Positions 15,878 to 27,661 are shown, numbered from the stretch's first letter. The stretch: DNA of 64,000 nucleotides from Streptomyces purpureus (GCF_014648195.1 NZ_BMQQ01000014.1:2549-66548), one strand, 5' to 3'. Numbers and translations are program-made. Notes: generated by a model from the letters alone, not told the origin.

Positions 15878-17509
15878 CTACCCCGCCGTATGCCTCCGCG
15901 CCCGCAGCGCCAGTGACAGGGCCAGGACCGTCTGGGGGTCGTCCAGGTCCGTGCCGAGGAGGTCGGAGATGCGGGCCAGGCGGTTGTAGAGGGTTTGGCG
16001 GTTGAGGTGGAGTTCGCGGGCCGTTTCGGCCTTGCGGCCCGCATGGGCCAGGTAGGTCTGCAGGGTGGGGAGGAGTGGCGGGCGGGAGGTGCGGTCGTGG
16101 TCGCGGAGGGGGCCGATCGCGCGATCGACGAAGGCCGCCAGGTCGGGGTGGTCCCGCAGGCGCCACAGGAGCAGGTCGATGTCGAGGCGGCGCGCGTCGT
16201 ACCAAGGGCGGTCCGAGAGGCCCTGCGCCGCCGTCGCGGTCTCCGCCGCGTGGCGCAGACTCGCCGAGGCCGCCGCCCAGCCGCCCGCGACGCCGACCAC
16301 CACGACCGGCGGGTGCGCCCCCGCGCCCGCCCGGGACAGGCCCGCCCGTTCGACGCCCGCCCGCAGCGCCGCCGCGACCCGGTCCGCGACCGCCGTACGC
16401 TCCGACTCCGAGCGCAGGCCCAGCAGCAGCGGGACCCGCCCCTCCACCGGCCGTACGCCCAGCAGCACCGGCACACCCACCGATGACAGCTCCTCCAGGA
16501 CCGCCCGGGCAAGGAGCGCCCAGTTGCCGGAGGGGGAGAGCTCGGAGGCGAGGCGCATCACCACCGGCAGCAGCGGGCCCTCGCCGGGCTTGAAGCCCAG
16601 CACCCGCGCCTGCGCCGGCGCGTCCTCCGCCGTGATGCGGCCCTCCGCCAGGTCCGTGAGAAAGTCGCCCCGGCCGCGGGCCGCCAGCTCCTCCTCCTGA
16701 CGCGCCTGCATCAGGACGACCGCCAGGATCCCCGCCGCCCGCTCCGCCGCCATCCGGTGCACCGGCGACAGCGGGCCCGCCACGGACAGCAGTACCAGGC
16801 GGGCGCGCACACTGCCCGTACCCGGGCCGCCGCCCGGGACGTCCACCAGCACCGAGCCCGTCGGCGGCCCCGACTCCCTCGCCGCACGCTGGCCGCGCAG
16901 CCCGTCCCACACCTGGAGCGGGTCGGCCGGTCCGGCCTCCGTGCCCGCCGCGTACAGCAGCTGCCCGTCCGCGGTCTCCAGGAACACCGGGTTCGCCGTG
17001 AAGTCGGCCAGGATCCGCAGCACCTGCGGCACCCCACCGCCGCCGAGCAGTGCCTCCGTGCACTGCCGGTGCACCTCCTCGGCCTGCCGCAGCAGCGCGT
17101 AATGGCCGTTGACGATCTCGGTATGGACCTCCTCCGTCACCGAGACGAACGGGACCTCGCGGTGCAGCTGCACCAGCGGCAGGCCCGCCGCCCGCGCCGT
17201 CTCCACGATCGTGGCCGGCAGCCTGCTGAACCGCGGGCCCAGCTCCACGACCAGCGCCGCGATGCCCCGGTCCGCCAGCCTGCGGACGAACGCCCGCTGC
17301 TCGGCCGGGCGGGTGCCCAGCCCGAGCCCGGTGGTGAGCAGCAGCTCGCCGCCCTTGAGCAGCGACGCGATGTTCGGCACCTCGCCCGCGTGCACCCAGC
17401 GCACGGTGCGGTGCAGCCGGTCGGCGCCGACGACCACTTCCGGGAGCCCGCCGCGGAGTCCGGGCAGCTCAAGCGCCCGCTGCACGGTGATCCCGCCCTG
17501 ATTGTCCAT
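15878..17509 (-). CDS. PucR family transcriptional regulator
   Basis: 543 residues. The N-terminal PucR domain is 'ITVQRALELPGLRGGLPEVVVGADRLHRTVRWVHAGEVPNIASLLKGGELLLTTGLGL'. A GAF/GGDEF-like middle follows, and the C-terminus is a PucR-type helix-turn-helix: 'LLPTLQTYLAHAGRKAETARELHLNRQTLYNRLARISDLLGTDLDDPQTVLALSLALRAR'. Family members sense purines, amino acids or other metabolites. Start MDNQGGITVQ at 17509 fits homologues; an upstream ATG near 17548 exists but adds unconserved residues. No obvious target operon is adjacent. Confidence 0.92.
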   Translation of the reverse strand: MDNQGGITVQRALELPGLRGGLPEVVVGADRLHRTVRWVHAGEVPNIASLLKGGELLLTTGLGLGTRPAEQRAFVRRLADRGIAALVVELGPRFSRLPATIVETARAAGLPLVQLHREVPFVSVTEEVHTEIVNGHYALLRQAEEVHRQCTEALLGGGGVPQVLRILADFTANPVFLETADGQLLYAAGTEAGPADPLQVWDGLRGQRAARESGPPTGSVLVDVPGGGPGTGSVRARLVLLSVAGPLSPVHRMAAERAAGILAVVLMQARQEEELAARGRGDFLTDLAEGRITAEDAPAQARVLGFKPGEGPLLPVVMRLASELSPSGNWALLARAVLEELSSVGVPVLLGVRPVEGRVPLLLGLRSESERTAVADRVAAALRAGVERAGLSRAGAGAHPPVVVVGVAGGWAAASASLRHAAETATAAQGLSDRPWYDARRLDIDLLLWRLRDHPDLAAFVDRAIGPLRDHDRTSRPPLLPTLQTYLAHAGRKAETARELHLNRQTLYNRLARISDLLGTDLDDPQTVLALSLALRARRHTAG

Positions 17510-17661
17510 GAGGCCGGACGCTACCCGCGGTAGCTGTTTCCGCAACATCCCCCCGCCGTGACGGGCCCCGCCGCGCGGCGACAACTCGTCGCATCGGTGG
17601 CGCAATTGCGCCACCTCCTGTCGATTGTGGCGTACGTCACTGCGGAGGATGGTGTCGCGCC

Positions 17662-17853
17662 AAGGCAGAGAACCCCACCTCGCAGGTGCAGCGGCTCAAG
17701 GCGAACTCGGTCGGTTACGTCGCCATGGCGAAATGGATCACCGCGGCGGGCGCCCTCTACGGCTACATCCGCGAGCTTGCGGAGCGGGAGGTGATCGCCG
17801 CCTTGAGCAGACGACGCGTCAGCTCTCCGATGTCGGCTCGATGTTGTGGTTGA
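17662..17853 (+). pseudogene. Possible fragment of a protein-coding gene
   Basis: The PucR–oxidoreductase gap (17510-17818) contains an open stretch of ~63 codons with about 90% G/C in third position and a plausible helical sequence (VQRLKANSVGYVAMAKWITAAGA, LYGYIRELAEREVIAAL). It has no upstream ATG with a ribosome-binding site and runs into the 3' end of the opposite-strand oxidoreductase. It may be the decayed C-terminus of a lost gene; I do not recognise the family. Chance openness in GC-rich DNA is the alternative. Confidence 0.25.
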
Positions 17854-19210
17854 GGTGGAAGACGTTGTCGGGGTCGTACTCCGCCTTGACCGCGGCCAGG
17901 CGCCGGTAGTTGCCGGCGCCGAAGCCCGCGACGACCCGCTCCCGGCCCTCCTGCCCGATGAAGTTGAGATAGACGTGGCCGGCCGTCCACGGCTGCACGC
18001 CCTTGCGTACGTCCCGTACCCACTGCCGGCCGCGTTCGTCGTCCGCCGGGTCCTCCCACACTCCGAAGGGGTGCACGGCCCACGGCGACTGCCGCCAGGG
18101 CACCGGGTACTGCCCGCCCGAGCGCGCCACCGCGCCGCCCATCGGGAGCAGCGCGTGCTGACTCGGCGACGGCATCGGCATCGACGTCGCCAGGTCGCAG
18201 AACTGCTCGGCGGCCTCGTCGGGGAACAGCTCCAGGTACTCCGCCGACCAGTAGTTCCGCATGCCCGGCGGGTCGTCGAGCATGCACTGGAAGTCGGCGT
18301 ACGGCAGCTCGGCGACGACCTCGGCCACGTGCGGGATGTCCAGGAGCGGCGCGGCCACCGCCCGGGCCTGCGCCTCGGTGCCGGCGTACGTGACCAGCGC
18401 CGCGCACAGCAGCGTGCCGACCAGGTCGGGGGGTACGAAGTCCTCGGGCGGCCCCGTCAGGTAGATCGCCCCGCCGCCCGCCTCGTCCGGCGCGGACTCC
18501 ATCAGCTCCCGGTAGGTGGTGACCACCTCGAAGCCCGCCTCGGGCGTGAACATCAGCAGCACGAAGGAGAACGAGGGCAGCGGATGCAGCCGCAGCGTCA
18601 TCGCCGTGGCCACGCCGAAGTTCCCGCCGCCGCCGTGCAGCGCCCAGAACAGCTCGGGGTTCTCGTCCCCGCTGGCGTGGACGGACTCGCCGTCGGCGGT
18701 CACCAGGTCCACGGAGACGAGGTTGTCGCAGGCCAGCCCGAACCGCCGCTCCAGCCAGCCGGAACCGCCGCCGAGCGTGAAGCCGCCCACGCCCGTGGTG
18801 GAGACCCGCCCGCCGGTGGTCGCCAGACCGTGCGGCTGCGCGGCCCGGTCCAGGTCGCTCATGGTTGCCCCGCCGCCGACCCGTATCGCGCGGACCTCGG
18901 TGTCGACGTCCGCGGACCTCATCCGGCGCAGGTCCACCACCAGACCGCTGTCGTTCAGGGACATGCCGGCGACGCTGTGGCCGCCGCCGCGGACGGCGAT
19001 CTCCAGGTCGTTCTCCCGGCCGAACCGGATCGCCCGCGCCACGTCCTCCTCGGAGGCGCACCCGGCGATCACCGCCGGCCGACGGTCGATCATGCTGTTG
19101 AAGATCGCCCGGGCTTCGTCGTACCCGGGATCACCGGGGACGTGGACTTCGCCGGTCAGATCCTCGCGGAGACCGGCGAGCGCCGGGGCCTTCACGCTGG
19201 GGGCGGTCAT
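17819..19210 (-). CDS. FAD-binding oxidoreductase (berberine-bridge-enzyme-like)
   Basis: 463 residues. The FAD-binding PCMH domain is clear: 'IAVRGGGHSVAGMSLNDSGLVVDLRRM' with the His that forms the 8-alpha-histidyl FAD bond, and 'TTGGRVSTTGVGGFTLGGGSGWLERRFGLACDNLVSVDLVTADG'. In bicovalent members the segment reads GxCPTVG; here Ser-Thr replaces it and no Cys is present, so flavin attachment is probably through His only. The C-terminus has the BBE motif 'YLNFIGQEG' and 'YDPDNVFHLNHNI'. The substrate is unknown. ATG 19210 has AAGGGGGG 4 bases upstream. It shares strand with the GH15 gene behind a 129-bp gap. Confidence 0.9.
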   Translation of the reverse strand: MTAPSVKAPALAGLREDLTGEVHVPGDPGYDEARAIFNSMIDRRPAVIAGCASEEDVARAIRFGRENDLEIAVRGGGHSVAGMSLNDSGLVVDLRRMRSADVDTEVRAIRVGGGATMSDLDRAAQPHGLATTGGRVSTTGVGGFTLGGGSGWLERRFGLACDNLVSVDLVTADGESVHASGDENPELFWALHGGGGNFGVATAMTLRLHPLPSFSFVLLMFTPEAGFEVVTTYRELMESAPDEAGGGAIYLTGPPEDFVPPDLVGTLLCAALVTYAGTEAQARAVAAPLLDIPHVAEVVAELPYADFQCMLDDPPGMRNYWSAEYLELFPDEAAEQFCDLATSMPMPSPSQHALLPMGGAVARSGGQYPVPWRQSPWAVHPFGVWEDPADDERGRQWVRDVRKGVQPWTAGHVYLNFIGQEGRERVVAGFGAGNYRRLAAVKAEYDPDNVFHLNHNIEPTSES

Positions 19211-19339
19211 GGTGCCCCCCTTCCCAGGGGCGACAGGACTCTTTTTCAGCGTAGCCCCGGCCCGGCGGCCCCTGCGCGTCGGCGATAGCCCCGGGGTGGC
19301 GGCCCCCGGCCCGCAACGGGGTCCTGCGCGTCGGCCGGG

Positions 19340-21148
19340 TCAGCCTCCGTACGCCCCGCTCGCCGTCAGCCGCAGCGCCGTGTCGATCAGGGGCACGTGG
19401 CTGAACGCCTGCGGGAAGTTGCCGACCTGCCGCTGCAGGCGCGCGTCCCACTCCTCCGCCAGCAGACCCAGGTCGTTACGGAGGGCCAGCAGCCGCTCGA
19501 AGAGCTTGCGGGCCTCGTCCACCCGGCCGATCATCGCCAGGTCGTCCGCGAGCCAGAACGAACACGCCAGGAACGCGCCCTCGTCGCCCTCCAGGCCGTC
19601 GACGCCCGCGTCCTCGCCGGCCGTCGGGTAGCGCAGCACGAAGCCGTCCTCCGTGGACAGCTCCCGCTGGATCGCCTCGATCGTGCCGATGACCCGCTTG
19701 TCGTCCGGCGGCAGGAAGCCCATCTGCGGGATCAGCAGCAGCGAGGCGTCCAGCTCCTGCGAGCCGTAGGACTGCGTGAAGGTGTTGCGTTCCGCGTCGT
19801 AGCCCTTCTCGCAGACGTCCCGGTGAATCTCGTCGCGCAGCTCGCGCCAGCGCTCCAGCGGCCCGTCCGCGTCCCCGGACTCGATCAGCTTGATGGTGCG
19901 GTCGACGGCGACCCACGCCATGACCTTGGAGTGCACGAAGTGCCGACGTGGCCCGCGCACCTCCCAGATGCCCTCGTCCGGCTGGTCCCAGTGCGTCTCC
20001 AGGTAGCGGATCAGCTTGAGCTGGAGCAGCGAGGCGTAGTCGTTGCGGGCGAGCCCGGTCATGTGCGCCAGGTGCAGCGCCTCGGTGACCTCGCCGTAGA
20101 CGTCCAGCTGGAGCTGGTGCGCGGCGCCGTTGCCGATCCGGACCGGCTGGGAGTCCTCGTACCCCGGCAGCCAGTCCAGCTCGGTCTCGCCGAGCTCCCG
20201 CTCGCCCGCGATGCCGTACATGATCTGGAGGTTCTCCGGGTCACCGGCGACCGCCCGCAGCAGCCACTCCCGCCAGGCACGCGCCTCCTCGCGGTAGCCC
20301 GTGCGCAGCAGCGAGGAGAGGGTGATGGCGGCGTCCCGCAGCCAGGTGTAGCGGTAGTCCCAGTTGCGTACGCCGCCGATCTCCTCCGGCAGCGAGGTGG
20401 TGGGCGCGGCGACGATGCCGCCGGTGGGCGCGTAGGTCAGCGCCTTCAGGGTGATCAGGGAGCGGACGACGGCCTCCCGGTAGGGGCCGTGGTACGTGCA
20501 GTGCGCGACCCATTCGCGCCAGAAGTCCGCGGTCGCCTCCAGCGAGCCGTGCGGGTCCGGCAGCGGCGGCTGCTCCTTGTGCGAGGGCTGCCAGCTGATC
20601 GTGAAGGCGAACCGCTCGCCCGCCGAGACGGTGAAGTCGGAGTACGTGGTGAGGTGCTCGCCGTAGGTGTCGGCGTCGGTGTCCAGCCAGACGGAGTCGG
20701 GCCCGGCGACGGCGACCGTACGCGCGTCGACCTTGTGGACCCACGGCACCACCCGGCCGTAGCTGAAGCGCATCCGCAGCGCCGAGCGCATCGGCACGCG
20801 CCCGCTCACGCCCTCCACGATCCGTACGAGCTGGGGTGCGCCGTCGCGCGGCGGCATGAAGTCGGTGATCCGGACGGTGCCGCGCGGGGTGTCCCACTCG
20901 GATTCCAGGATCAGCGAGTCGCCCACGTAGCGGCGCCGGTCGGCGGGGGGAGGGGTGGTGCCCTCGGGGTACACCGGACCGACGCGCCAGAAGCCGTGGT
21001 CCTCGGTGCCGAGGAGCCCGGCGAAGATGGCGTGAGAGTCGAAGCGTGGGAGGCAGAGCCAGTCGACCGACCCGTCCCGGCAGACCAGGGCGGCGGTCTG
21101 CATGTCTCCGATGAGTGCGTAATCCTCGATGCGCCCGGCCACGTGCAT
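19340..21148 (-). CDS. Glycoside hydrolase family 15 (trehalase/glucoamylase-like)
   Basis: About 602 residues, normal for bacterial GH15. The N-terminal beta-sandwich starts 'GRIEDYALIGDMQTAALVCRDGSVDWLCLPRFDS'. The (alpha/alpha)6 catalytic domain has 'GGVRNWDYRYTWLRDAA', 'PDEGIWEVRG' (acid Glu), 'DEGAFLACSFWLADDLA' and 'LLAEEWD...GNFPQAFSH' (base Glu). Close actinobacterial relatives include the mycobacterial GH15 trehalase, so trehalose or another alpha-glucoside is the likely substrate. No signal peptide is seen, so it should be cytosolic. Starts possible at 21166, 21148 and GTG 21142; 21148 is used, and GGAG 6 bases before the GTG supports a start in this region. Confidence 0.92.
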   Translation of the reverse strand: MHVAGRIEDYALIGDMQTAALVCRDGSVDWLCLPRFDSHAIFAGLLGTEDHGFWRVGPVYPEGTTPPPADRRRYVGDSLILESEWDTPRGTVRITDFMPPRDGAPQLVRIVEGVSGRVPMRSALRMRFSYGRVVPWVHKVDARTVAVAGPDSVWLDTDADTYGEHLTTYSDFTVSAGERFAFTISWQPSHKEQPPLPDPHGSLEATADFWREWVAHCTYHGPYREAVVRSLITLKALTYAPTGGIVAAPTTSLPEEIGGVRNWDYRYTWLRDAAITLSSLLRTGYREEARAWREWLLRAVAGDPENLQIMYGIAGERELGETELDWLPGYEDSQPVRIGNGAAHQLQLDVYGEVTEALHLAHMTGLARNDYASLLQLKLIRYLETHWDQPDEGIWEVRGPRRHFVHSKVMAWVAVDRTIKLIESGDADGPLERWRELRDEIHRDVCEKGYDAERNTFTQSYGSQELDASLLLIPQMGFLPPDDKRVIGTIEAIQRELSTEDGFVLRYPTAGEDAGVDGLEGDEGAFLACSFWLADDLAMIGRVDEARKLFERLLALRNDLGLLAEEWDARLQRQVGNFPQAFSHVPLIDTALRLTASGAYGG

Positions 21149-21522
21149 CTCCAGTCGAACGGCCACGTTCGCCCCGCAGGGCGACTTGCAGGTCAGCGGT
21201 CAAGGGGTCCGAGCAGGATACGACGCACCGTAGTGATCCGCGCGACCGTGCCGACCACGCGGCGCGGCCCCACCACCGCGTCGAGCGTGACACAGGGGAC
21301 AACACCGGGCGAACCCCGGGCGGCCGTCGCGCCACGCGCACGCGCGTGCGCCGCGCGTGGCCGGACGCGGTCGCCCGCCGTCGCTGATACCCTGGTACCC
21401 CGTGGACCGGTGGGCCCCTCACATGTGAACGGCACCCCCGAACCGCAGCGACGGCGCCCCCGACATTGGGTGGAGAGCCGGTACGCACATCACTACGCGA
21501 CCACGGGAGCCCCCTCTTGGCG
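21149..21522. promoter_or_regulatory. Divergent promoter region, GH15 / pyrG
   Basis: 374 bases without a gene between the GH15 gene (minus) and pyrG (plus). It contains an inverted repeat with perfect 9-base arms GCCACGCGC (21331-21339) and GCGCGTGGC (21353-21361) around ACGCGCGT, a possible operator or hairpin in the pyrG leader. I could not fix a -35/-10 pair. Confidence 0.4.
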
Positions 21523-23193
<1,671 letters not shown>

Positions 23194-23211
23194 CCCGTAG
23201 CGTTACGGTTG

Positions 23212-23245
23212 ACCGGGGTACGGACGCGTTCCGTACCCCGGTTTT
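23212..23245 (+). terminator. Intrinsic terminator after pyrG
   Basis: A perfect 13-bp stem (23212-23224 with 23230-23242, loop CGCGT) begins ACCGGGGTACGGA and is followed by TTTTCG. It is the clearest rho-independent terminator in the window and separates pyrG from the NUDIX gene. Confidence 0.88.
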
Positions 23246-23264
23246 CGTATGAGGGAGGACGTGC

Positions 23265-23894
23265 ATGACCATCAAGGACACCCCCGAGGAGTGGCGGGTC
23301 ACCGAGTCGGCGACGCCGTACCGGGGGAACAAGACGAGTGTCCGCGCGGACGACGTGGTCATGCCGGACGGGAAGGTCGCCCGGCGCGACTACCAGGTCC
23401 ACCCCGGATCGGTGGCCGTCCTCGCCCTCGACGGCGAGGACCGGGTTCTGGTCCTGCGTCAGTACCGCCACCCCGTACGCCACAAGCTCTGGGAGATCCC
23501 GGCCGGGCTGCTCGACGTCCCCGGCGAGAACCCGCTGCACGCCGCCCAGCGCGAGCTGTACGAGGAGGCCCACGTCAAGGCCGAGGACTGGCGGGTGCTG
23601 ACCGACGTCTACACCACACCCGGCGGCTGCGACGAGGCCGTACGGATCTTCCTCGCCCGCGATCTGTCGGCGGCGGACGGCGACCGCTTCGAGGTCGCCG
23701 AGGAGGAGGCCGACATGGAGCTCGCCCGGATCCCGCTGGAGGAGCTGGCCCGGGGGGTCCTCGCGGGTGAACTCCACAACAACTGCCTCGTGGTCGGTGT
23801 GCTCTCGCTGCTCACCGCCCGCTCGCTGGAGGGCGGCATGGACGCGCTGCGCCCGGCGGAGGCGCCGTGGCCGGCCCGGCCGTTCGCCTCCTAG
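23265..23894 (+). CDS. NUDIX hydrolase, ADP-ribose pyrophosphatase type
   Basis: 209 residues. The Nudix box is 'GLLDVPGENPLHAAQRELYEEAHV', with the one-residue-longer first gap seen in the mycobacterial ADP-ribose pyrophosphatase Rv1700; His replaces the usual final Gly. Before it are 'SVAVLALDGEDRVLVLRQYRHPVRHKLWEIPAG', typical of ADPRase, and after it 'YTTPGGCDEAVRIFLARDL'. It should cleave ADP-ribose to AMP and ribose 5-phosphate. GGGAGGA lies upstream of ATG 23265. Its placement after pyrG is conserved in actinobacteria. Confidence 0.92.
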   Translation: MTIKDTPEEWRVTESATPYRGNKTSVRADDVVMPDGKVARRDYQVHPGSVAVLALDGEDRVLVLRQYRHPVRHKLWEIPAGLLDVPGENPLHAAQRELYEEAHVKAEDWRVLTDVYTTPGGCDEAVRIFLARDLSAADGDRFEVAEEEADMELARIPLEELARGVLAGELHNNCLVVGVLSLLTARSLEGGMDALRPAEAPWPARPFAS

Positions 23895-23931
23895 CACCTT
23901 GCCCGGGGTATGAAGATCCGCTGATCCGATC

Positions 23932-23943
23932 GGGGGATCCCCC
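23932..23943. repeat. 12-bp perfect palindrome
   Basis: GGGGGATCCCCC lies in the 156-bp gap between the NUDIX and STAND ATPase genes. It could be a weak terminator stem or a regulator site. Confidence 0.35.
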
Positions 23944-24050
23944 CGCCACGCCCCGGCCTGAACGTCCGTCACCCTGAACTACGCTCGGGATCGCCCGTCC
24001 GGAGACCCGGCGGGCTCGGCGGTGCGGCAGGCGGACGGGAGTGTGGCCCC

Positions 24051-26042
24051 GTGGCGGATCAGGTGGTGGACCGGCCGGTGGCGGGTGCGGGACAGTTCTT
24101 CGGGCGGCAGCGCGAGTTGAAGGCCCTTCGGGCCGACATCGAGCGCGCCGGCCTCGACACGCTCTCCGGCCGCAAGGCCCCCCGCGCCCGCGTCCTGCTG
24201 ATCGCCGGACGGCCAGGATCCGGACGGACCTCGCTCGCCGAGGAGCTCGTCGCCTCCCTCGCCGCGAAGTACCCCGACGGGGTGCTCCGCGCCCGGCTGA
24301 CCGAACCCGGCGGGACCCCCGTCCCCACCGAACGCACCGCCCGCGAGCTGCTCGACGCCCTGGACATCGCCGGCCCGGCCGGCGCCGACGGCGACGAGCT
24401 CGCCGAGATGGTGCGCGAGGCGCTCGCCGTACGCCGCGTGCTGCTGCTCCTCGACGACGCCGTCGACGCCGCACAGGTCGACCCCCTCCTGCCGGAGAAC
24501 CCCGACTGCCTGGTCGTCGCCGTCGCTCGGGGCCCCCTCACCGGCATCCCCGACGTACGGCCCTGCACACTCGGCGGCCTCGACCCCAAGTCCGCGATCG
24601 AACTGCTGCAGAGCCACACCGGCTCCGTACGGATCACCGTCGACCCCCAGGCCGCCGAAACCCTCACCGAGGTCTGCGGCGGCCAGCCCGCCGCCCTGGT
24701 CCTGGCCGGAGCCTGGCTCGGCGCCCGGCCCAAGGCGTCCGTCGCCGACCTCTCCAAGCGGCTGCACGCCCAGCCCGGCGAACCGGTCGCCCGGGCCTTC
24801 CGCCTCCTCCACGACTCCCTGCCGCAGCCCTCCGCCCGGATCCTGCGGCTGCTCTCGCTCGCCCCGCTCGGCCTCGCAGACGCCCACACCGCCTCGGCGC
24901 TGGCCGGCTGCTCGGTCTCCAGCGCCCAGACGACCCTGGACGAATTCGCCGCCCTGGGGATGCTGCGCACCGCGGAGAACGGCGAGTACGAGGTGCCCGG
25001 CCACATCGTCCCGCTGCTGCGGCAGCTGGTGGAGGAGGTGGAGCGGCCCGCCGAGGTGCAGCTCGCCCGGGCCCGGATGCTGGAGCGGACCGTACGGCTG
25101 CTCCAGTCGTGCCGGGCCGTCACCGAACCCGAAGGGTCCCCCGCCCGGCGCCGGCTCGCCGGACTGCCCCGGGCCCTGCGCTTCACCACTCCACGGTCGG
25201 CCGCCGAGTGGCTGCGGGCCCGCCAGCCCGTGCTGCTGGCCTGCGCGCGGCTCGCGGTCGCCGACGGCGAGCTGGACACCCTGGCCCGGCGGCTGGTCGC
25301 GGCGCTGGTACGGGCGCTCGCCGCGCACCGGGGCACCGAGGCCGCCGCGCCCGAGCTGTACGGGCTGCACAGCCTGGTGCTCGACGTCGCCGAGCGGCGA
25401 GGACTGCACCGCGAGCGGGCCGCTGCCCTGCTGAATCTGGCCGATCTCGACGCCGGGACCGGCCGTACCGAGGACGCCCTCGCCCGCTACCGCGCGGCCC
25501 TGGACGCCGGCCGGGCCGCGGGCGACCCGTACGCGATCGGCCGGGCGATGGAATCCGTAGGCGGTTCCTACCAGGAACTGGGGGACTGGCTGCGGGCCGC
25601 CGACTGGTACGGCCGGGCCCTCGCCCACCGCCTGGCCCGGGACGAGCGCGCCGACCAGGCGCGGCTGTACGGCCGCCTCGCCGCCGTGAACACCTACGCG
25701 GGCCGGTACGGCGAGGCGCTGCGCAACTGGCGTGCGGCCGCTTCCGGCCACCGCCGGCTCGCCGATCTCCCGTCCTACGCGCGGGCGTTGAGCGAGGCGG
25801 CCCGGGTCCAGGAGTACGCGGGCCGGCCCGAGGAATGCCTGCGCACCTGCGAGGAGGCGGTGGAGTGGGCGCGCAGGGCCGGGGATGTACGGCTCCAGGC
25901 CGCGCTGCAGCTCAGGCTGGCCGACACCCTCGACCGGCTCGGCGACCCGGCCGCCGCCCGGCTGCACCGGGCCGCGGCCGAAAGACTCCTCGGAGGCGAG
26001 CCTTCCGCCTGCGAAATCCGTAGTGCTTCCGTCGAAGATTAA
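24051..26042 (+). CDS. STAND-type AAA ATPase with TPR repeats
   Basis: 663 residues. After 'QFFGRQRELKALRADI' comes a P-loop 'LLIAGRPGSGRTSLAEELV' (Arg-Thr where Lys-Thr/Ser is usual), Walker B 'VRRVLLLLDDAVDAAQVDPLL', a winged-helix-like region and a C-terminal TPR array (~440-650: 'AAALLNLADLDAGTGRTEDALARYRAALDAG', 'SVGGSYQELGDWLRAADWYGRAL'). This is the NB-ARC/STAND layout of actinobacterial signalling ATPases, but the SARP DNA-binding and trypsin or TIR effector domains are absent. GTG 24051 sits 14 bases after GGGAG. A Streptomyces homologue sits in the same place between the NUDIX gene and ald. Function is unknown. Confidence 0.82.
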   Translation: MADQVVDRPVAGAGQFFGRQRELKALRADIERAGLDTLSGRKAPRARVLLIAGRPGSGRTSLAEELVASLAAKYPDGVLRARLTEPGGTPVPTERTARELLDALDIAGPAGADGDELAEMVREALAVRRVLLLLDDAVDAAQVDPLLPENPDCLVVAVARGPLTGIPDVRPCTLGGLDPKSAIELLQSHTGSVRITVDPQAAETLTEVCGGQPAALVLAGAWLGARPKASVADLSKRLHAQPGEPVARAFRLLHDSLPQPSARILRLLSLAPLGLADAHTASALAGCSVSSAQTTLDEFAALGMLRTAENGEYEVPGHIVPLLRQLVEEVERPAEVQLARARMLERTVRLLQSCRAVTEPEGSPARRRLAGLPRALRFTTPRSAAEWLRARQPVLLACARLAVADGELDTLARRLVAALVRALAAHRGTEAAAPELYGLHSLVLDVAERRGLHRERAAALLNLADLDAGTGRTEDALARYRAALDAGRAAGDPYAIGRAMESVGGSYQELGDWLRAADWYGRALAHRLARDERADQARLYGRLAAVNTYAGRYGEALRNWRAAASGHRRLADLPSYARALSEAARVQEYAGRPEECLRTCEEAVEWARRAGDVRLQAALQLRLADTLDRLGDPAAARLHRAAAERLLGGEPSACEIRSASVED

Positions 26043-26055
26043 TGCTTTGCAAGGC

Positions 26056-26083
26056 TAGACACGGGGAACTCCTTCATTAGACT
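26056..26083 (+). promoter_or_regulatory. Probable ald promoter
   Basis: TAGACA (26056-26061), 16-base spacer, TAGACT (26078-26083) matches the Streptomyces vegetative -35/-10 pattern (TTGACN / TAGRRT) well. It would give a leader of ~115 bases containing the 16-bp repeats. Confidence 0.5.
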
Positions 26084-26128
26084 GGGTGCGCCGCGCTCGA
26101 TCGCGGTCTGCCCTGGTGCGCCCCATTG

Positions 26129-26159
26129 CATCCGGGTATGTATCCATCCGGGTATGTAT
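26129..26159 (+). repeat. Tandem 16-bp direct repeat upstream of ald
   Basis: CATCCGGGTATGTAT occurs twice with a period of 16 bases (26129-26143 and 26145-26159), 46 bases before the ald ATG. The AT-rich GTATGTAT core stands out from the surrounding GC-rich DNA, and a TGCA follows. A regulator site, for example for an Lrp/AldR-type activator as known for mycobacterial ald, is plausible. Confidence 0.55.
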
Positions 26160-26205
26160 TGCAGTGCACCCCCGTCACCCCCTGATTCAAGGACCGTGAT
26201 CGACG

Positions 26206-27321
<1,116 letters not shown>

Positions 27322-27367
27322 CCTTCCGACGGGCGGCGTCAATGACCGCCGTCAACGTCACGCATCC

Positions 27368-27396
27368 GGCCGGACCTTGTCGACCAAGGTCCGGCC
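27368..27396. terminator. Hairpin terminator after ald
   Basis: GGCCGGACCTTG (27368-27379) and its exact complement (27385-27396) form a 12-bp stem with loop TCGAC, 46 bases after the ald stop. There is no U-tract, as is common in Streptomyces. Confidence 0.8.
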
Positions 27397-27556
27397 GAAT
27401 GTGTGTCGGGCCACTTTGCGAGCCTCGATCAACTCGCCTCGAACGTAACCCTTTAACCGTTTCGCGCACCCCCGAAACGTGGCGATCCATGGCTGTGCAC
27501 CCTTGACATCGGGGTGTTCCGTTGCCGACACATCGGGCCGGGTCCGGCGGATTGTG

Positions 27557-27586
27557 TTGCTGCGGAGCGGTGACACGCCATAGAGT
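27557..27586 (+). promoter_or_regulatory. Probable promoter of the parA–scpAB–rluB operon
   Basis: TTGCTG (27557-27562), 18-base spacer, TAGAGT (27581-27586) fits a vegetative promoter. The rest of the 340-bp gap 27322-27661 holds the ald terminator and no gene. Confidence 0.5.
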
Positions 27587-27661
27587 CGCCAACCGTCGGC
27601 ATGGTGCCACGCTGACGAATCGATAAGTTTCCTGGTCACGTCCAAGGAGGTAAGACGACTT

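Noticed and set aside
24051..26042. STAND ATPase as an antiphage (AVAST-type) defence gene.
   Set aside because: It lacks an effector domain and sits in a conserved housekeeping neighbourhood, so defence is not supported by sequence alone.
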